Below are positions 34,662-45,769 of a stretch of DNA of 64,000 bases, in pieces. Within the stretch, counting starts at the first letter, position 1, and each line of letters opens with the position of its first letter. The stretch comes from Pacificitalea sp040119125. Lineage in GTDB: Bacteria > Pseudomonadota > Alphaproteobacteria > Rhodobacterales > Rhodobacteraceae. Position numbers and translations under genes: made by a program. Location of the stretch: the NCBI GenBank assembly GCA_040119125.1, contig JBEDTR010000016.1, positions 124,001-188,000 of the forward strand, given 5' to 3'. The notes under the pieces are model-generated. The model made no database searches. It had not been told where the DNA came from and worked only from the letters and a program-made list of their open reading frames with translations.

Positions 34662-36185
34662 ATGACCGCATTGGACAAGGACCTGGAGGTCCGCGAAGGC
34701 GTCGATCGCGAAACGGTCGAAACCGTTCAGTCGATGGGCACGTATAAATACGGCTGGAACACGGATATCGAGATGGAATACGCCCCCAAGGGCGTAAACG
34801 AAGATATCGTGCGCCTGATTTCGTCAAAAAACGAAGAGCCGCAGTGGATGACCGATTGGCGGCTGGAGGCGTTCGCGCGCTGGAAGCAGATGGAAGAGCC
34901 CGAATGGGCGATGGTCGATTACCCCAAGCTCGACTACCAAGATCAATATTACTACGCCAAGCCCAAAAGCATGGCCGAAAAGCCCAAGTCGCTGGACGAA
35001 GTCGACCCCAAGTTGTTGGCCACTTATGAAAAGCTGGGCATCCCGCTGAAGGAACAGATGATCCTCGCCGGGGTCGAAGGTGCCGAAGATGCCCCCGCCG
35101 AAGGCCGCAAGGTCGCTGTTGACGCGGTGTTCGACAGTGTCTCCGTCGGCACGACCTTTCAGAAGGAGCTGGCCAAGGCTGGCGTGATCTTCTGCTCGAT
35201 CTCCGAGGCGATCCGCGAGCATCCTGAGCTGGTCAAGAAATACCTCGGCTCCGTCGTGCCGCAGAGCGACAACTTTTTCGCGACGCTGAACTCGGCCGTG
35301 TTCTCGGATGGCTCCTTTGTTTATGTGCCGCCGGGCGTGCGCTGTCCGATGGAACTGTCGACCTATTTCCGCATCAATGCCGAAAACACCGGCCAGTTCG
35401 AGCGGACGCTGATCATTGCCGATAAGGGCAGCTATGTCAGCTACCTCGAAGGCTGCACCGCACCGCAGCGCGACACCGCGCAGCTGCATGCCGCCGTGGT
35501 CGAAATCGTCGCGCTAGAGGATGCCGAGGTCAAATATTCGACCGTGCAGAACTGGTATCCCGGCGATGAAAACGGCAAGGGCGGGATCTACAACTTCGTC
35601 ACCAAACGCGCCGATTGCCGCGAGGCCCGCGCCAAGGTGATGTGGACGCAGGTTGAAACCGGCTCGGCGATCACTTGGAAATACCCCTCCTGCATCCTGC
35701 GGGGCGATGACAGCCAAGGCGAGTTCTATTCGATCGCCATCGCCAACAACATGCAGCAGGCCGATACCGGCACCAAGATGGTCCATCTGGGCAAGAACAC
35801 CAAATCGCGCATCGTGTCGAAAGGCATCAGCGCGGGGCGGGCTCAGAACACCTATCGCGGGCTGGTGTCCATGCATGCCAAGGCCGCCGACAGCCGCAAT
35901 TACACCCAATGCGACAGCTTGCTGATCGGGTCCGATTGCGGGGCGCATACCGTGCCGTATATCGAGGTCAAGAATAACTCGAGCCGGGTCGAGCACGAAG
36001 CCACCACCTCCAAGGTCGATGACGATCAGCTGTTCTATTGCCGCCAGCGCGGCATGGACGAGGAAGAAGCCGTGGCGCTGGTCGTCAACGGGTTCTGCAA
36101 GGAGGTGCTGCAAGCGCTGCCGATGGAATTTGCGATGGAAGCACAGCAGCTTGTCGCGATCTCGCTCGAAGGGTCGGTGGGCTGA
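34662..36185 (+). CDS. sufB: Fe-S cluster scaffold subunit SufB
   Basis: A 507-residue protein, central scaffold of the SufBCD complex on which iron-sulfur clusters are built. The beta-helix core carries VPPGVRCPMELSTYFRIN, YLEGCTAPQRD (near residue 265) and the C-terminal NNSSRVEHEATTSKVDDDQLFYCRQRGM, where the cysteine and glutamates lie at the cluster site used with SufD. AGAGGACGCGTCAAC precedes the ATG. Length is normal for alphaproteobacterial SufB. Confidence 0.97.
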   Translation: MTALDKDLEVREGVDRETVETVQSMGTYKYGWNTDIEMEYAPKGVNEDIVRLISSKNEEPQWMTDWRLEAFARWKQMEEPEWAMVDYPKLDYQDQYYYAKPKSMAEKPKSLDEVDPKLLATYEKLGIPLKEQMILAGVEGAEDAPAEGRKVAVDAVFDSVSVGTTFQKELAKAGVIFCSISEAIREHPELVKKYLGSVVPQSDNFFATLNSAVFSDGSFVYVPPGVRCPMELSTYFRINAENTGQFERTLIIADKGSYVSYLEGCTAPQRDTAQLHAAVVEIVALEDAEVKYSTVQNWYPGDENGKGGIYNFVTKRADCREARAKVMWTQVETGSAITWKYPSCILRGDDSQGEFYSIAIANNMQQADTGTKMVHLGKNTKSRIVSKGISAGRAQNTYRGLVSMHAKAADSRNYTQCDSLLIGSDCGAHTVPYIEVKNNSSRVEHEATTSKVDDDQLFYCRQRGMDEEEAVALVVNGFCKEVLQALPMEFAMEAQQLVAISLEGSVG

Positions 36186-36268
36186 TCCACAGCCCCGCAG
36201 ACCGCCCCTGACCGTTTCGCTCTGCCGCCGGGTTCGCGCCCGGCGGCGCCTGACAGGAGACCACGCCG

Positions 36269-36580
36269 ATGATCACCACGACCACGAATAGCGTCGAAGG
36301 CTACCAGATCGCCGAATATCACGGCATCGTCGTCGGCGAGGCGATCCTTGGGGCCAATGTGTTTCGCGATCTGTTCGCGCAGGTCACGGATATCATCGGC
36401 GGGCGTTCGGGCGCCTATGAGCGCTCGCTCGGAGAGGCGCGGACCACCGCGCTGAACGAGTTGAAGGACCGCGCCGCCGATCTGGGCGCGAATGCGGTCG
36501 TGGGCATCGATCTCGATTACGAAGTCATCAACAACATGCTGATGGTCTCGGCCTCCGGAACGGCCGTCACCATCGCCTGA
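36269..36580 (+). CDS. YbjQ/UPF0145-family protein inside the suf operon
   Basis: A 103-residue protein of the YbjQ family (heavy-metal-binding-like fold, pentameric in known structures). Landmarks are GIVVGEAILGANVFRDLFA and ELKDRAADLGANAVVGIDLDYE with the final MLMVSASGTAV. Function unknown; metal binding has been proposed from structure alone, and no cysteine is present here. It lies between sufB and sufC, with 83 bases before and 48 after. GACAGGAGACCACGCCG gives a good start. The position suggests a link to iron-sulfur assembly, which is inference. Confidence 0.87.
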   Translation: MITTTTNSVEGYQIAEYHGIVVGEAILGANVFRDLFAQVTDIIGGRSGAYERSLGEARTTALNELKDRAADLGANAVVGIDLDYEVINNMLMVSASGTAVTIA

Positions 36581-36628
36581 CACATGGGGCCGCGCCGCGC
36601 GCGCCCACTAGATACGAAGGTAGAATTC

Positions 36629-37383
<755 letters not shown>

Positions 37384-37384
<1 letters not shown>

Positions 37385-38691
37385 TGACCGCAGCCACTGA
37401 ACGTAAACAGGCGCTCCTCCAGCGCCGGCAGGACGCGACCGACGCGCGGATCGCCGCGCTCGGCGCGGTGCCGGGCGCTGGCTGGCAGGCCCGCCCCCGT
37501 GCCGAGGCGCTGGCGCGTCTGCGCGCGATGGGACTGCCCCAGCCGCGCGACGAGTATTGGAAATGGACCCGTCCGGAGACGCTGACCCAGCCCGAGGCGC
37601 CGACTGCGGCGACCTTCGACGCGCAGACCGCGCCCACCTATGACGCGATTGACCGGCTGACGCTGGCTTTCGTCGATGGGGTGTTCGATGCCGAGGCAAG
37701 CGATCCGCTGGAACTGGAAGGGATCGAGATCGAACGTCTCGCGACCTCTGAGGCCGATATCCACTGGGCGCAGGATCTCTATGGCGCGTTGGAAACCAAC
37801 GGCCAGACCCCGGTCGAGCGTCCGCTTGCCGCGCTCAATAGCGCCTATGCGACCGATGGCATCCTGATCCGGGTCACGGGCAAACCGTCGAAGCCGGTGA
37901 ACATCGTCTATCACCACCGCGACGACAGTTCTGACGCCTGCCTGCACCACGTCATCCGCGTGGAACCGGGCGCGGCGCTGACCCTGCTGGAGAACGGCCC
38001 CGCCGCCGCACGCTTCAATCAGGTGATCGAGGTCGATGTGGCCGACACCGGCGCGTTCCACCACATCCGGACCCAAGGCCGTGACCATGAACGCCGGGCT
38101 GCCACGCATATTTTTGCGCGCGTGGGCCAAGAGTCGCTGTTCAAATCGTTCACCCTGACCGCGAACGGCGTGCTGACCCGCAACGAGGCGGTGATCGACA
38201 TCATCGGCGATGACGCGTCCGCGCATATTGCCGGCGCGGCGCTGGGGGATGGCGATTTCCTGCATGACGACACGGTCTTCATCACCCATGGCGCATTAAA
38301 CGGTGAAAGCCGTCAGGTGTTTAAGAAGGTGCTGCGCAACGGGGCGCAAGGCATCTTCCAAGGCAAGATCCTTGTAAAGCCCGGCGCGCAGAAAACCGAT
38401 GGCTATCAGATCAGCCAATCGCTGCTGCTGGACGAGGCAAGCCAGTTCCTCGCCAAGCCGGAGCTTGAGATCTACGCGGATGATGTGGCCTGTTCACACG
38501 GCTCCACCTCGGGCGCGATTGATGAGACGGCGCTGTTCTACCTGCGCTCTCGCGGCATTCCGGAGCCGATCGCGCAGAACCTGATGGTGCTGGCTTTCGT
38601 GGCCGAGGCAATTCAGGAAATCGACGACGAAATCATCGCCGCCGAGATCCTCGCTCAGCTGGAAGGCTGGTTGGCGCGGCGTCAGCGCTGA
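37384..38691 (+). CDS. sufD: Fe-S cluster assembly protein SufD
   Basis: A 435-residue SufB paralogue that pairs with SufB over the cluster-building site. The N-terminal part has DEYWKWTRPE, and the core beta-helix ends with LEIYADDVACSHGSTSGAIDETALFYLRSRGI, where the conserved His (SHG) equals the functional His of E. coli SufD. It is translationally coupled to sufC. A 10-bp G/C hairpin without T-run follows at 38705. Confidence 0.95.
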
Positions 38692-38704
38692 TCCCCACTC
38701 AATA

Positions 38705-38731
38705 CCGCCGCCCCGTTGTCTGGGGCGGCGG
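38705..38731 (+). other. Strong G/C hairpin between sufD and the downstream membrane-protein genes
   Basis: CCGCCGCCCC, GTTGTCT and GGGGCGGCGG form a perfect 10-bp stem. There is no T-run, so full termination is not expected; it may protect or process the mRNA and lower expression of the distal genes, including sufS. Confidence 0.55.
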
Positions 38732-38808
38732 GCGCAGGCGTTAGGGCGCGCGCCTTTGGCGGCACCCACACGTTTGATCATTCGCGCTTAGACCGACAGG
38801 GGCCCGTC

Positions 38809-39306
38809 ATGGCCATCACGACCGAAATCCTGCGCAGCTACCGCGCCCCGCGCGCCGTGATGCGCACCATCCTTGCCGCGGGCCCGCGCGAGGACCGTGC
38901 CATTGCTTGGCTGATGAGCGGCTGCGCGATCTTGTTCATCGCACAATGGCCGCGCCTGTCGCGGGAGGCCTATCTGGGCGATACGCCGCTCGATGCGCTG
39001 GTGGGCGGTGCTTTTCTGGCATTGGTGTTTCTATTGCCGCTATTGCTTTACGGTATTGCCGCGATCTCCCACCTGTTTGCCCGCATTTTCGGGGGGCGCG
39101 GCACGTTCTACAGCGCGCGGGCCGCGTTGTTCTGGACCTTGCTGGCGGTGTCCCCGCTGGTGCTGCTGCGCGGGCTTGTATCCGGTATGATCGGTCCGGG
39201 GCCGGCGTTGGTGGCCAGTGACGCGATCGTGGCCGCCGGGTTCTTTGCCATCTGGGCCGCCACGCTTTATGAGGCAGAGCGGCATCCACCTGCGCTGCCC
39301 GCCTGA
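38809..39306 (+). CDS. YIP1-like membrane protein, first of a pair
   Basis: A 165-residue protein with four to five hydrophobic helices (about residues 32-50, 67-88, 108-126, 138-155). It begins MAITTEILRSYRAPRAVMRTIL; the first 30 residues are cytoplasmic. It resembles small YIP1-family proteins of alphaproteobacteria, whose role is unknown. It lies within the suf operon, 117 bases after sufD, and is followed by a related gene. ACAGGGGCCCGTC precedes the ATG. Confidence 0.7.
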   Translation: MAITTEILRSYRAPRAVMRTILAAGPREDRAIAWLMSGCAILFIAQWPRLSREAYLGDTPLDALVGGAFLALVFLLPLLLYGIAAISHLFARIFGGRGTFYSARAALFWTLLAVSPLVLLRGLVSGMIGPGPALVASDAIVAAGFFAIWAATLYEAERHPPALPA

Positions 39307-39338
39307 CCTGACCCTATTTCCCGCATGACGGAATCCCG

Positions 39339-39959
39339 ATGACCGAGCTGCCGCGCCTGAGAGACCTGATCGCCCTGACCCTGCGCAGCCCGCGTCAGGC
39401 TGCCGGGCATCTGATTGCCCTGAACCTGAGCCGCGGGATACTGTGGCAGACGCTGCTTTTGGTGGTGGTCCTGTCCGTGCTGGCCGCGCAGGTTTCGGTG
39501 CTGGTCAGCTTCGGCACGCTCAGCCCAGTGCTGGACACGGGCGAGGGCATGATATCGCCGCTCTTTGCCAGTCCGCTGATGCTGGGTCTGATGCAGGGCG
39601 CGCTGCTGCTGATCTCGATCCTCGCGACCTATTGGATCGGTCGGGCCTTTGGCGGCTCAGGCAGTTTCGAGGCGGTGCAGGTCACCGTATGCTGGCTGCA
39701 ATTCATCATGCTGTGCCTGCAGCTGGTGCAGATCCTGCTGGCGCTGCTCATTCCGCCGCTGGGCGCGATGATCGGCTTGGCGGGGATTGTCGTTTTCTTC
39801 TGGCTGTTTACCCAATTCGTCACCGTGGTGCATGGGTTCCGCAATCCCGGACTGGTGTTTCTAGCCATCATCTTGTCGCTGACCGGCTTCATTCTTGGGA
39901 TTTCCATCCTCATGGCCAGCTTCGGTATCACCTTCATGGGAGAGATCCCCGATGTATGA
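39339..39959 (+). CDS. YIP1-family membrane protein, second of a pair
   Basis: A 206-residue protein with five hydrophobic helices and a short cytoplasmic N-terminus (RLRDLIALTLRSPRQAAGHL). The YIP1 pattern is visible in SPLMLGLMQGALLLISILATYWIGRAFGG and the terminal GFILGISILMASFGITFMG. Role unknown. It ends with an 8-base overlap on sufS, so the two are coupled; such YIP1 genes also precede sufS in other Rhodobacterales as far as I recall. Confidence 0.78.
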   Translation: MTELPRLRDLIALTLRSPRQAAGHLIALNLSRGILWQTLLLVVVLSVLAAQVSVLVSFGTLSPVLDTGEGMISPLFASPLMLGLMQGALLLISILATYWIGRAFGGSGSFEAVQVTVCWLQFIMLCLQLVQILLALLIPPLGAMIGLAGIVVFFWLFTQFVTVVHGFRNPGLVFLAIILSLTGFILGISILMASFGITFMGEIPDV

Positions 39960-41172
39960 TGTCACCGCGATCCGTCGTGATTTTCCGATCCTCGGCTCCA
40001 CGGTCAATGGTAAGCCATTGGTCTATCTGGATAACGGCGCCTCTGCGCAGAAGCCGCAGGTGGTGATCGACGCCATTACGCAGGGCTATGCTGCGGAATA
40101 TTCCAACGTCCATCGCGGGTTGCACTACCTGTCGAACCTCGCGACCGAGAAATACGAAGGCACACGCGGCAAGATCGCCCGGTTCCTGAACGCCTCGGAC
40201 GAAGAGGAGGTGGTGTTCACCACCGGCACCACCCACGGCATCAATCTGGTCGCCTATAGCTGGGCCATGCCCCGGCTGGAGCAGGGCGATGAGATCATCC
40301 TGTCGGTGATGGAGCATCACGCCAATATCGTGCCATGGCATTTCCTGCGGGAGCGTCTGGGCGTGGTCATCAAATGGGTCGATGTGGATTCCAATGGCGA
40401 TCTGGACCCTCAGGCGGTGCTGGACGCGATCACCCCGCGCACCAAGCTGATCGCCGTCACGCATATGTCGAATGTGCTGGGCACTGTCGTCGATGTCGCG
40501 GCTATCGTGGCGGGCGCGCATGAGAAGGGCGTTGCCGTCCTGGTCGATGGCTCGCAGGCCGCCGTGCACATGCCGGTGGACGTCGAGGCGATTGGCGCGG
40601 ATTTCTACGCGATCACGGGGCATAAGCTCTATGGTCCGTCGGGCTCCGGCGCGATCTGGATCAAGCGCGCGCGGATGGCCGAGATGCGGCCCTTCATGGG
40701 CGGCGGCGATATGATCCGTGAGGTCAGCAAGGATGCGGTCAGCTATGCCGATCCACCGATGCGGTTCGAGGCGGGCACGCCCTCCATCGTGTCGCAGATC
40801 GGGCTGGGCGTGGCGCTGGACTACATGATGGGCCTCGGCATGGACCAGATCGCGGCCCATGAGCGGGGGTTGCGCGACTATGCGCGCGAACGGCTCGCCG
40901 GGCTGAACTGGTTGAACGTGCAGGGCAATTCGGCGGGGAAGGGGGCGATCTTTTCCTTCACGCTGGAGGGCGCGGCGCATCCGCATGACATCTCGACCGT
41001 GCTCGACAAAAAGGGCGTAGCCGTGCGCGCAGGCCATCACTGCGCGGGCCCGCTGATGGAGCATCTGGGCGTGACGGCGACCTGCCGCGCGAGCTTTGGC
41101 CTCTATAACACGGTCGAGGAGGTCGACAGCCTGATCGACGCGCTGGAACTGTGCCACGATCTGTTTGCGTGA
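39952..41172 (+). CDS. sufS: Cysteine desulfurase SufS
   Basis: A 406-residue group II desulfurase that supplies sulfur to SufBCD. YLDNGASAQKPQ and SNVHRGLHYLS mark the N-terminus, the PLP lysine is in AITGHKLYGPSG near residue 225, and the persulfide cysteine is in VRAGHHCAGPLMEH near residue 364. The ATG at 39952 overlaps the YIP1 gene. No sufE or sufT gene follows within the window; partner sulfur acceptor unknown. Confidence 0.97.
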   Translation: MYDVTAIRRDFPILGSTVNGKPLVYLDNGASAQKPQVVIDAITQGYAAEYSNVHRGLHYLSNLATEKYEGTRGKIARFLNASDEEEVVFTTGTTHGINLVAYSWAMPRLEQGDEIILSVMEHHANIVPWHFLRERLGVVIKWVDVDSNGDLDPQAVLDAITPRTKLIAVTHMSNVLGTVVDVAAIVAGAHEKGVAVLVDGSQAAVHMPVDVEAIGADFYAITGHKLYGPSGSGAIWIKRARMAEMRPFMGGGDMIREVSKDAVSYADPPMRFEAGTPSIVSQIGLGVALDYMMGLGMDQIAAHERGLRDYARERLAGLNWLNVQGNSAGKGAIFSFTLEGAAHPHDISTVLDKKGVAVRAGHHCAGPLMEHLGVTATCRASFGLYNTVEEVDSLIDALELCHDLFA

Positions 41173-41197
41173 GGACTGCCGCAGGCAGGCGGATATC

Positions 41198-41230
41198 GGC
41201 GCGACGGGGGCTCTCCCATAAGGTCGCGCC
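41198..41230 (+). terminator. Terminator-like hairpin after sufS
   Basis: GGCGCGAC and GTCGCGCC pair perfectly around an inner GGG/CCC stem, 25 bases past the sufS stop. No T-run follows, so the assignment is tentative. Confidence 0.45.
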
Positions 41231-41481
41231 GCAAGTCTTACATCCCATCTGAGTTGAATGTCTGAGAGCGCTCGCCCGCGGGGGTGGCGTCCTGAGCCGC
41301 GATCTCTTTGCAATTTCGCAAAAACGACCTGCGCGGAGCGCGACTGTTCGACCGAAACATCTTGACAGAATTTAATTTTTGGAATTTGCGGCTTGTGTTC
41401 TCAGGCTGCTGTGAAACCTGCCAACCACATCTGAAAACTGCCTATGATCGCAGCAGCGGCTGTGCCAGATCCCGTTCGACC

Positions 41482-41554
41482 AAAAAAAAGGCCGAGCTAA
41501 GCTCGGCCCAAGTCCAACAGGGAGGTAAAAGACATTGCCTTGGCAACGTCTGAT
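41482..41554 (-). ncRNA. Small-RNA candidate A with anti-Shine-Dalgarno core
   Basis: Read on the minus strand: a hairpin (GACGTTG, loop, CAATGTC with one G-T pair), then an unpaired region TTTTACCTCCCTGTTGGACTT, then an 8-bp terminator (GGCCGAGC, TTA, GCTCGGCC) and eight T. The layout is that of a trans-acting small RNA whose CCTCCC segment could pair with ribosome-binding sites. A promoter-like TTGAAC, 17 bases, TAAATG lies upstream (minus strand). The core is shared with candidate B at 48989. Confidence 0.65.
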
Positions 41555-41560
41555 ACGGAT

Positions 41561-41589
41561 CATTTAGGTGTCGTAGGGGGCTGGTTCAA
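41561..41589 (-). promoter_or_regulatory. Promoter of small-RNA candidate A
   Basis: On the minus strand TTGAAC (plus 41584-41589), a 17-base spacer and TAAATG (plus 41561-41566); four and three matches of six. Start of transcription would be near 41554. Confidence 0.45.
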
Positions 41590-41761
41590 GAATTTTCTTG
41601 CGCCACTACGTCATACCCGCCATGAGCGTTGCGCATATCGCACAGAAGACGAAAGTCGTAAGGGTGCAATGCACGGCATGGGAGAGTGGTTACGGCGCAT
41701 AGGGGAATGGGTCAGGCCAGAGCGTTCGATTGGCGCCCGCTTCCGCGGCATTCGCTGAGCG

Positions 41762-41790
41762 GACAGGCAGCCGAAGCCGGCTTGCCTGTC
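41762..41790. other. Hairpin downstream of the LysR gene
   Basis: GACAGGCA with TGCCTGTC and an inner GCCG/CGGC stem, one bulged T, loop AAGC. It could end the LysR transcript (minus) but has no T-run on that strand. Confidence 0.4.
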
Positions 41791-41853
41791 GTTTCACCGA
41801 TTAACGAATGACCACATCCATGGCCTGCGCGCATAGCAGCGCCACAGCACCGA

Positions 41854-42768
41854 TCAGGCGGCGTCGTCCTCATCTTCGCGCTGCTTGACCCGTTCCGCCA
41901 TGATTTCGCGCGTGACGAAGTCGCGGAAGGCGGCGACGCGCTTCGACTGGCGCAGCTCCTCCGGATAGGCGAGGAAGACCGGCACTTCGTTGCTTTCGAC
42001 TTCGGGCAGGACGCGCACCAGATCATTGGCGGGGTCGCGGGCGGTGTAATCGGGCAGGACGCCGATGCCGAGGTTGTTGATGACCCCCTGCAGCACGCCG
42101 AAATAGTTGTTCACCGTGAGGCGGGAGCCGACATCATGGGTCATCAGCATCTGCACCAGAGACGCCCCGGCGGCGACCTGCACCGCGGCGGGGTTCTGGC
42201 AGATCAGGCGATGGCCTGACAGATCGTCGAGGGTCTGAGGCGTTCCGCGCTTCGCCAGATATTCCGGGCTCGCATAAAGGCGCATGCGCACCGATAGCAG
42301 CCGTTTGCGGATCAGGTCGGCCTGGCTCGGCTCCTTCATGCGGATGGCCACGTCGGCCTCCCGCATGGGCAGGTCCAGCACGCGTTCCTCAAGCATCAGG
42401 TCGATCTTGAGGTTGGGGTATTCCTCGTAAAGCGTCGAAAGCCGGGGCGCGAGCCAGAGAGAGCCGAAGCCGGTGGTGGCGGTGACACGCAATTCGCCAA
42501 ACACCTCCTCCTCGCTGTCGCGAATGCGGGCCTCAGCGGTTTCAAGCCGTTTGCTCATGGCGGAGGTGGCGTCGAACAGCAGTTCACCCTGCTCAGTCAG
42601 GATAAGCCCGCGCGCATGCCGGTGGAACAGCGTGGTGTTGAGACTGTCCTCCAGAGCCCGGATCTGCCGCGAGACGGCAGATTGGCTCAGATGCAGCACG
42701 TCCCCCGCATGGGTCAGACTGCCGGCATCGGCCACGGCGTGAAAGATTCTCAGTTTGTCCCAATCCAT
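41854..42768 (-). CDS. LysR-family transcriptional regulator
   Basis: A 304-residue LysR regulator. The winged-helix domain is clear (MDWDKLRIFHAVADAGSLTHAGDVLHLSQSAVSRQIRALE), followed by the linker helix and a ligand-binding domain from about residue 92 (GELRVTATTGFGSLWLAPRL). The C-terminus is acidic and Gln/Glu-rich (REDEDDAA). Target genes are unknown: neither neighbour is an obvious divergent partner. A role for it on small-RNA candidate A is possible only by position. Confidence 0.9.
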   Translation of the reverse strand: MDWDKLRIFHAVADAGSLTHAGDVLHLSQSAVSRQIRALEDSLNTTLFHRHARGLILTEQGELLFDATSAMSKRLETAEARIRDSEEEVFGELRVTATTGFGSLWLAPRLSTLYEEYPNLKIDLMLEERVLDLPMREADVAIRMKEPSQADLIRKRLLSVRMRLYASPEYLAKRGTPQTLDDLSGHRLICQNPAAVQVAAGASLVQMLMTHDVGSRLTVNNYFGVLQGVINNLGIGVLPDYTARDPANDLVRVLPEVESNEVPVFLAYPEELRQSKRVAAFRDFVTREIMAERVKQREDEDDAA

Positions 42769-42945
42769 CGCGGTTACTTATGCGCTCCAATTATTTCGAT
42801 CTCGTTAGCAACTGATGCTGCAACGCAGAATATGGTGTTTAGCTACGGCAAAAACAGGGGGTCTGCTCTGCATTTTGCGAAAACTTATGGTCAATCAGGC
42901 CGGGGGCGGTCAAGCCACTTGCCCGGCTCTTGGCGTTTAGCCATG

Positions 42946-42982
42946 AAAAAACCCGCCGTTTCGCATGCGAAAGCGGCGGGTT
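42946..42982 (-). terminator. Rho-independent terminator of cvpA
   Basis: On the minus strand CCCGCCG/CGGCGGG with an inner TTTCGC/GCGAAA stem and one bulge, followed by six T. It lies 21 bases past the cvpA stop. Confidence 0.88.
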
Positions 42983-43003
42983 CGTCAATCTTACGGCCTA
43001 GGC

Positions 43004-43666
43004 TCAATTGCCAGTGGCGGTGCCGGTCCCTGCATCAGGAGTGATGTTGGTTTCGGTTTCGCTGGGCGTGACCGGTGCCGGAGCGGGGCTGACGCCGGCG
43101 CTATCGTCAATGCCACAGCTGCGCTCGATCAGGCCTTCAAACCGGCCAGTGAGCCATTCCAGCACGGTTTCTTGGCTGGTGATCTCACCCGTGATGCGGA
43201 CCTTCATGGAGTCGAACACGCTGACGGAGCGGGAATTCTCGACCATGGGCAGGCCATCGCCGCCAACCACGAAATCGTAGACGATCAGCGCAATGACCAC
43301 GAGAAGCATCCCGCGGATCGCCCCGTAGAGAAAGCCCAGACCCTGATCGACCGCATTGAGCGCAGAGCGCTGCACCACCGATGAGAACAACGGTGTGAAC
43401 ATGGCAAATATTACCAGCCCGACGGCAAACACGCCCGCAAAGGCCGCGATGGTCGAGGCCGGGCAATTGTCCAGAAAGTCGGAGACAACCGGAATTTCGC
43501 GCACCAAAGGCTCCGCCTGTGGTGCAAAGATATAGGCCAGAACCGCCGCCCCGATCCACCCCGCAATGGCCAATGCTTCGCGGACGAAACCGCGGCTATA
43601 GGCGAGGATCGCAGAGAGAATGATGACGACTGCTACGCCTGCGTCGAATATCGTGAACCCGTTCAT
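43004..43666 (-). CDS. cvpA: CvpA-family membrane protein
   Basis: A 220-residue inner-membrane protein with four helices: IFDAGVAVVIILSAILAYSRGFVREALAIAGWIGAA is the conserved CvpA start, then ASTIAAFAGVFAVGLVIF and GFLYGAIRGMLLVVIALIVYDF. In E. coli CvpA is needed for colicin V production and envelope homeostasis. The last 45 residues are periplasmic or cytoplasmic, Pro/Thr-rich and variable. It is the last gene of the radA cluster, 30 bases after radA. In many Proteobacteria it precedes purF, which is not seen here. Confidence 0.88.
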   Translation of the reverse strand: MNGFTIFDAGVAVVIILSAILAYSRGFVREALAIAGWIGAAVLAYIFAPQAEPLVREIPVVSDFLDNCPASTIAAFAGVFAVGLVIFAMFTPLFSSVVQRSALNAVDQGLGFLYGAIRGMLLVVIALIVYDFVVGGDGLPMVENSRSVSVFDSMKVRITGEITSQETVLEWLTGRFEGLIERSCGIDDSAGVSPAPAPVTPSETETNITPDAGTGTATGN

Positions 43667-43696
43667 GTGTGACCTTGTTCCGTTGTTTTGCGGGCG

Positions 43697-45060
<1,364 letters not shown>

Positions 45061-45061
<1 letters not shown>

Positions 45062-45378
45062 CAGCCGACCCTCCCGGCAAGCAAGGCCAGCCCAAACGCC
45101 GCCAGCACTGCCGGTGGCACCCGGTGGCGCCCGACAAAGCGCAGCGCCGCCGCGGCCCCCAGCAGCATCAGACCGATCCCGGAAATACGCGCCAACGGCG
45201 CGATATCCAGCCACCACGCCGTCAGCCCCAGCAGCGCCAGAACCAGCAGACCCTGCGCCAGCGCGCGCTCAACGCTCTGTCCGGCCTGCTGACGCAGCGC
45301 GCTTTGCACGGCGGCCCAGAGGCTCGCCAAGGCCACCCCTATCGCCAGCGTCGTCGTGAGGATCGTCATCGCTGTCAT
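45061..45378 (-). CDS. Small membrane protein (105 residues), unknown
   Basis: I do not recognise this protein. It has about three hydrophobic helices (residues 6-25, 42-60, 68-80) and a final one to residue 103, with short Arg-rich links. The frame uses normal codons. It is four bases after the upstream gene and overlaps radA, so it is part of the radA operon. A second ATG at 45369 is possible. No cysteine or known motif. Confidence 0.6.
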
Positions 45379-45382
45379 CGGT

Positions 45383-45769
45383 TCACCAGATCAAGGTAGC
45401 CATCGGCGTCAGAAGGTCCGGCAGCCGCGGCAGCGCCAAGGGGAAGCTGACCAGCGCCCCGATGCCAAGATACTTATCAAGCCGCAGCGCCGGCATGCCC
45501 GGCAGAACCCGCAGGTAAAGGGCAATCCCGATTGGCATCAGCCAGGCAATCGACCAGGCAAAGGCCTCCTGCGCCGAGAAGCCCGTCATTTGCGCCCGCG
45601 CGATTGTCCGGGTGTAGCCCATGAACACCATGAGGAAGGCAAAGATCGCGGCGATGGCCCAGCTTTTCGGACGGCCCGGCACTTGCACGGCGCGATAGAC
45701 CGTCAACGGCAGCCAGAACAGCGAGGCCCAGAACAGAAAAAGGCCAAGGATGGCGACGGCGTTAGGCAC
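45383..45769 (-). CDS. Conserved membrane protein (128 residues), unknown
   Basis: No family was recognised. Four hydrophobic helices are visible (residues 4-24, 37-55, 70-86, 100-125), joined by short basic loops such as RAVQVPGRPKSW and RTIARAQMTG. It overlaps the upstream PqiA-like gene by eight bases and belongs to the same operon. Confidence 0.65.
   Translation of the reverse strand: MPNAVAILGLFLFWASLFWLPLTVYRAVQVPGRPKSWAIAAIFAFLMVFMGYTRTIARAQMTGFSAQEAFAWSIAWLMPIGIALYLRVLPGMPALRLDKYLGIGALVSFPLALPRLPDLLTPMATLIW

Larger units (their letters stand above)
41173..41853. other. Gene-free region after sufS, containing a small-RNA candidate
   Basis: A 681-base region. It holds a terminator-like hairpin at 41198-41230, a TTGACA hexamer at 41362 in an AT-rich patch without a matching -10, the small-RNA candidate at 41482-41554 on the minus strand, and a hairpin at 41762-41790. 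The single open frame on the plus strand (41540-41758) has atypical codon use and is not accepted. Confidence 0.6.

Noticed and set aside
41362..41390. TTGACA hexamer in an AT-rich patch after sufS as a plus-strand promoter
   Set aside because: No acceptable -10 follows at 16-18 bases, and no supported gene lies downstream on the plus strand.
41540..41758. Open frame of 72 codons on the plus strand after sufS
   Set aside because: It starts with TTG, its codon use is unlike neighbours (many A/T third bases), and its first part lies antisense to the small-RNA candidate. GGAGG upstream is explained by the complement of the CCTCC core.
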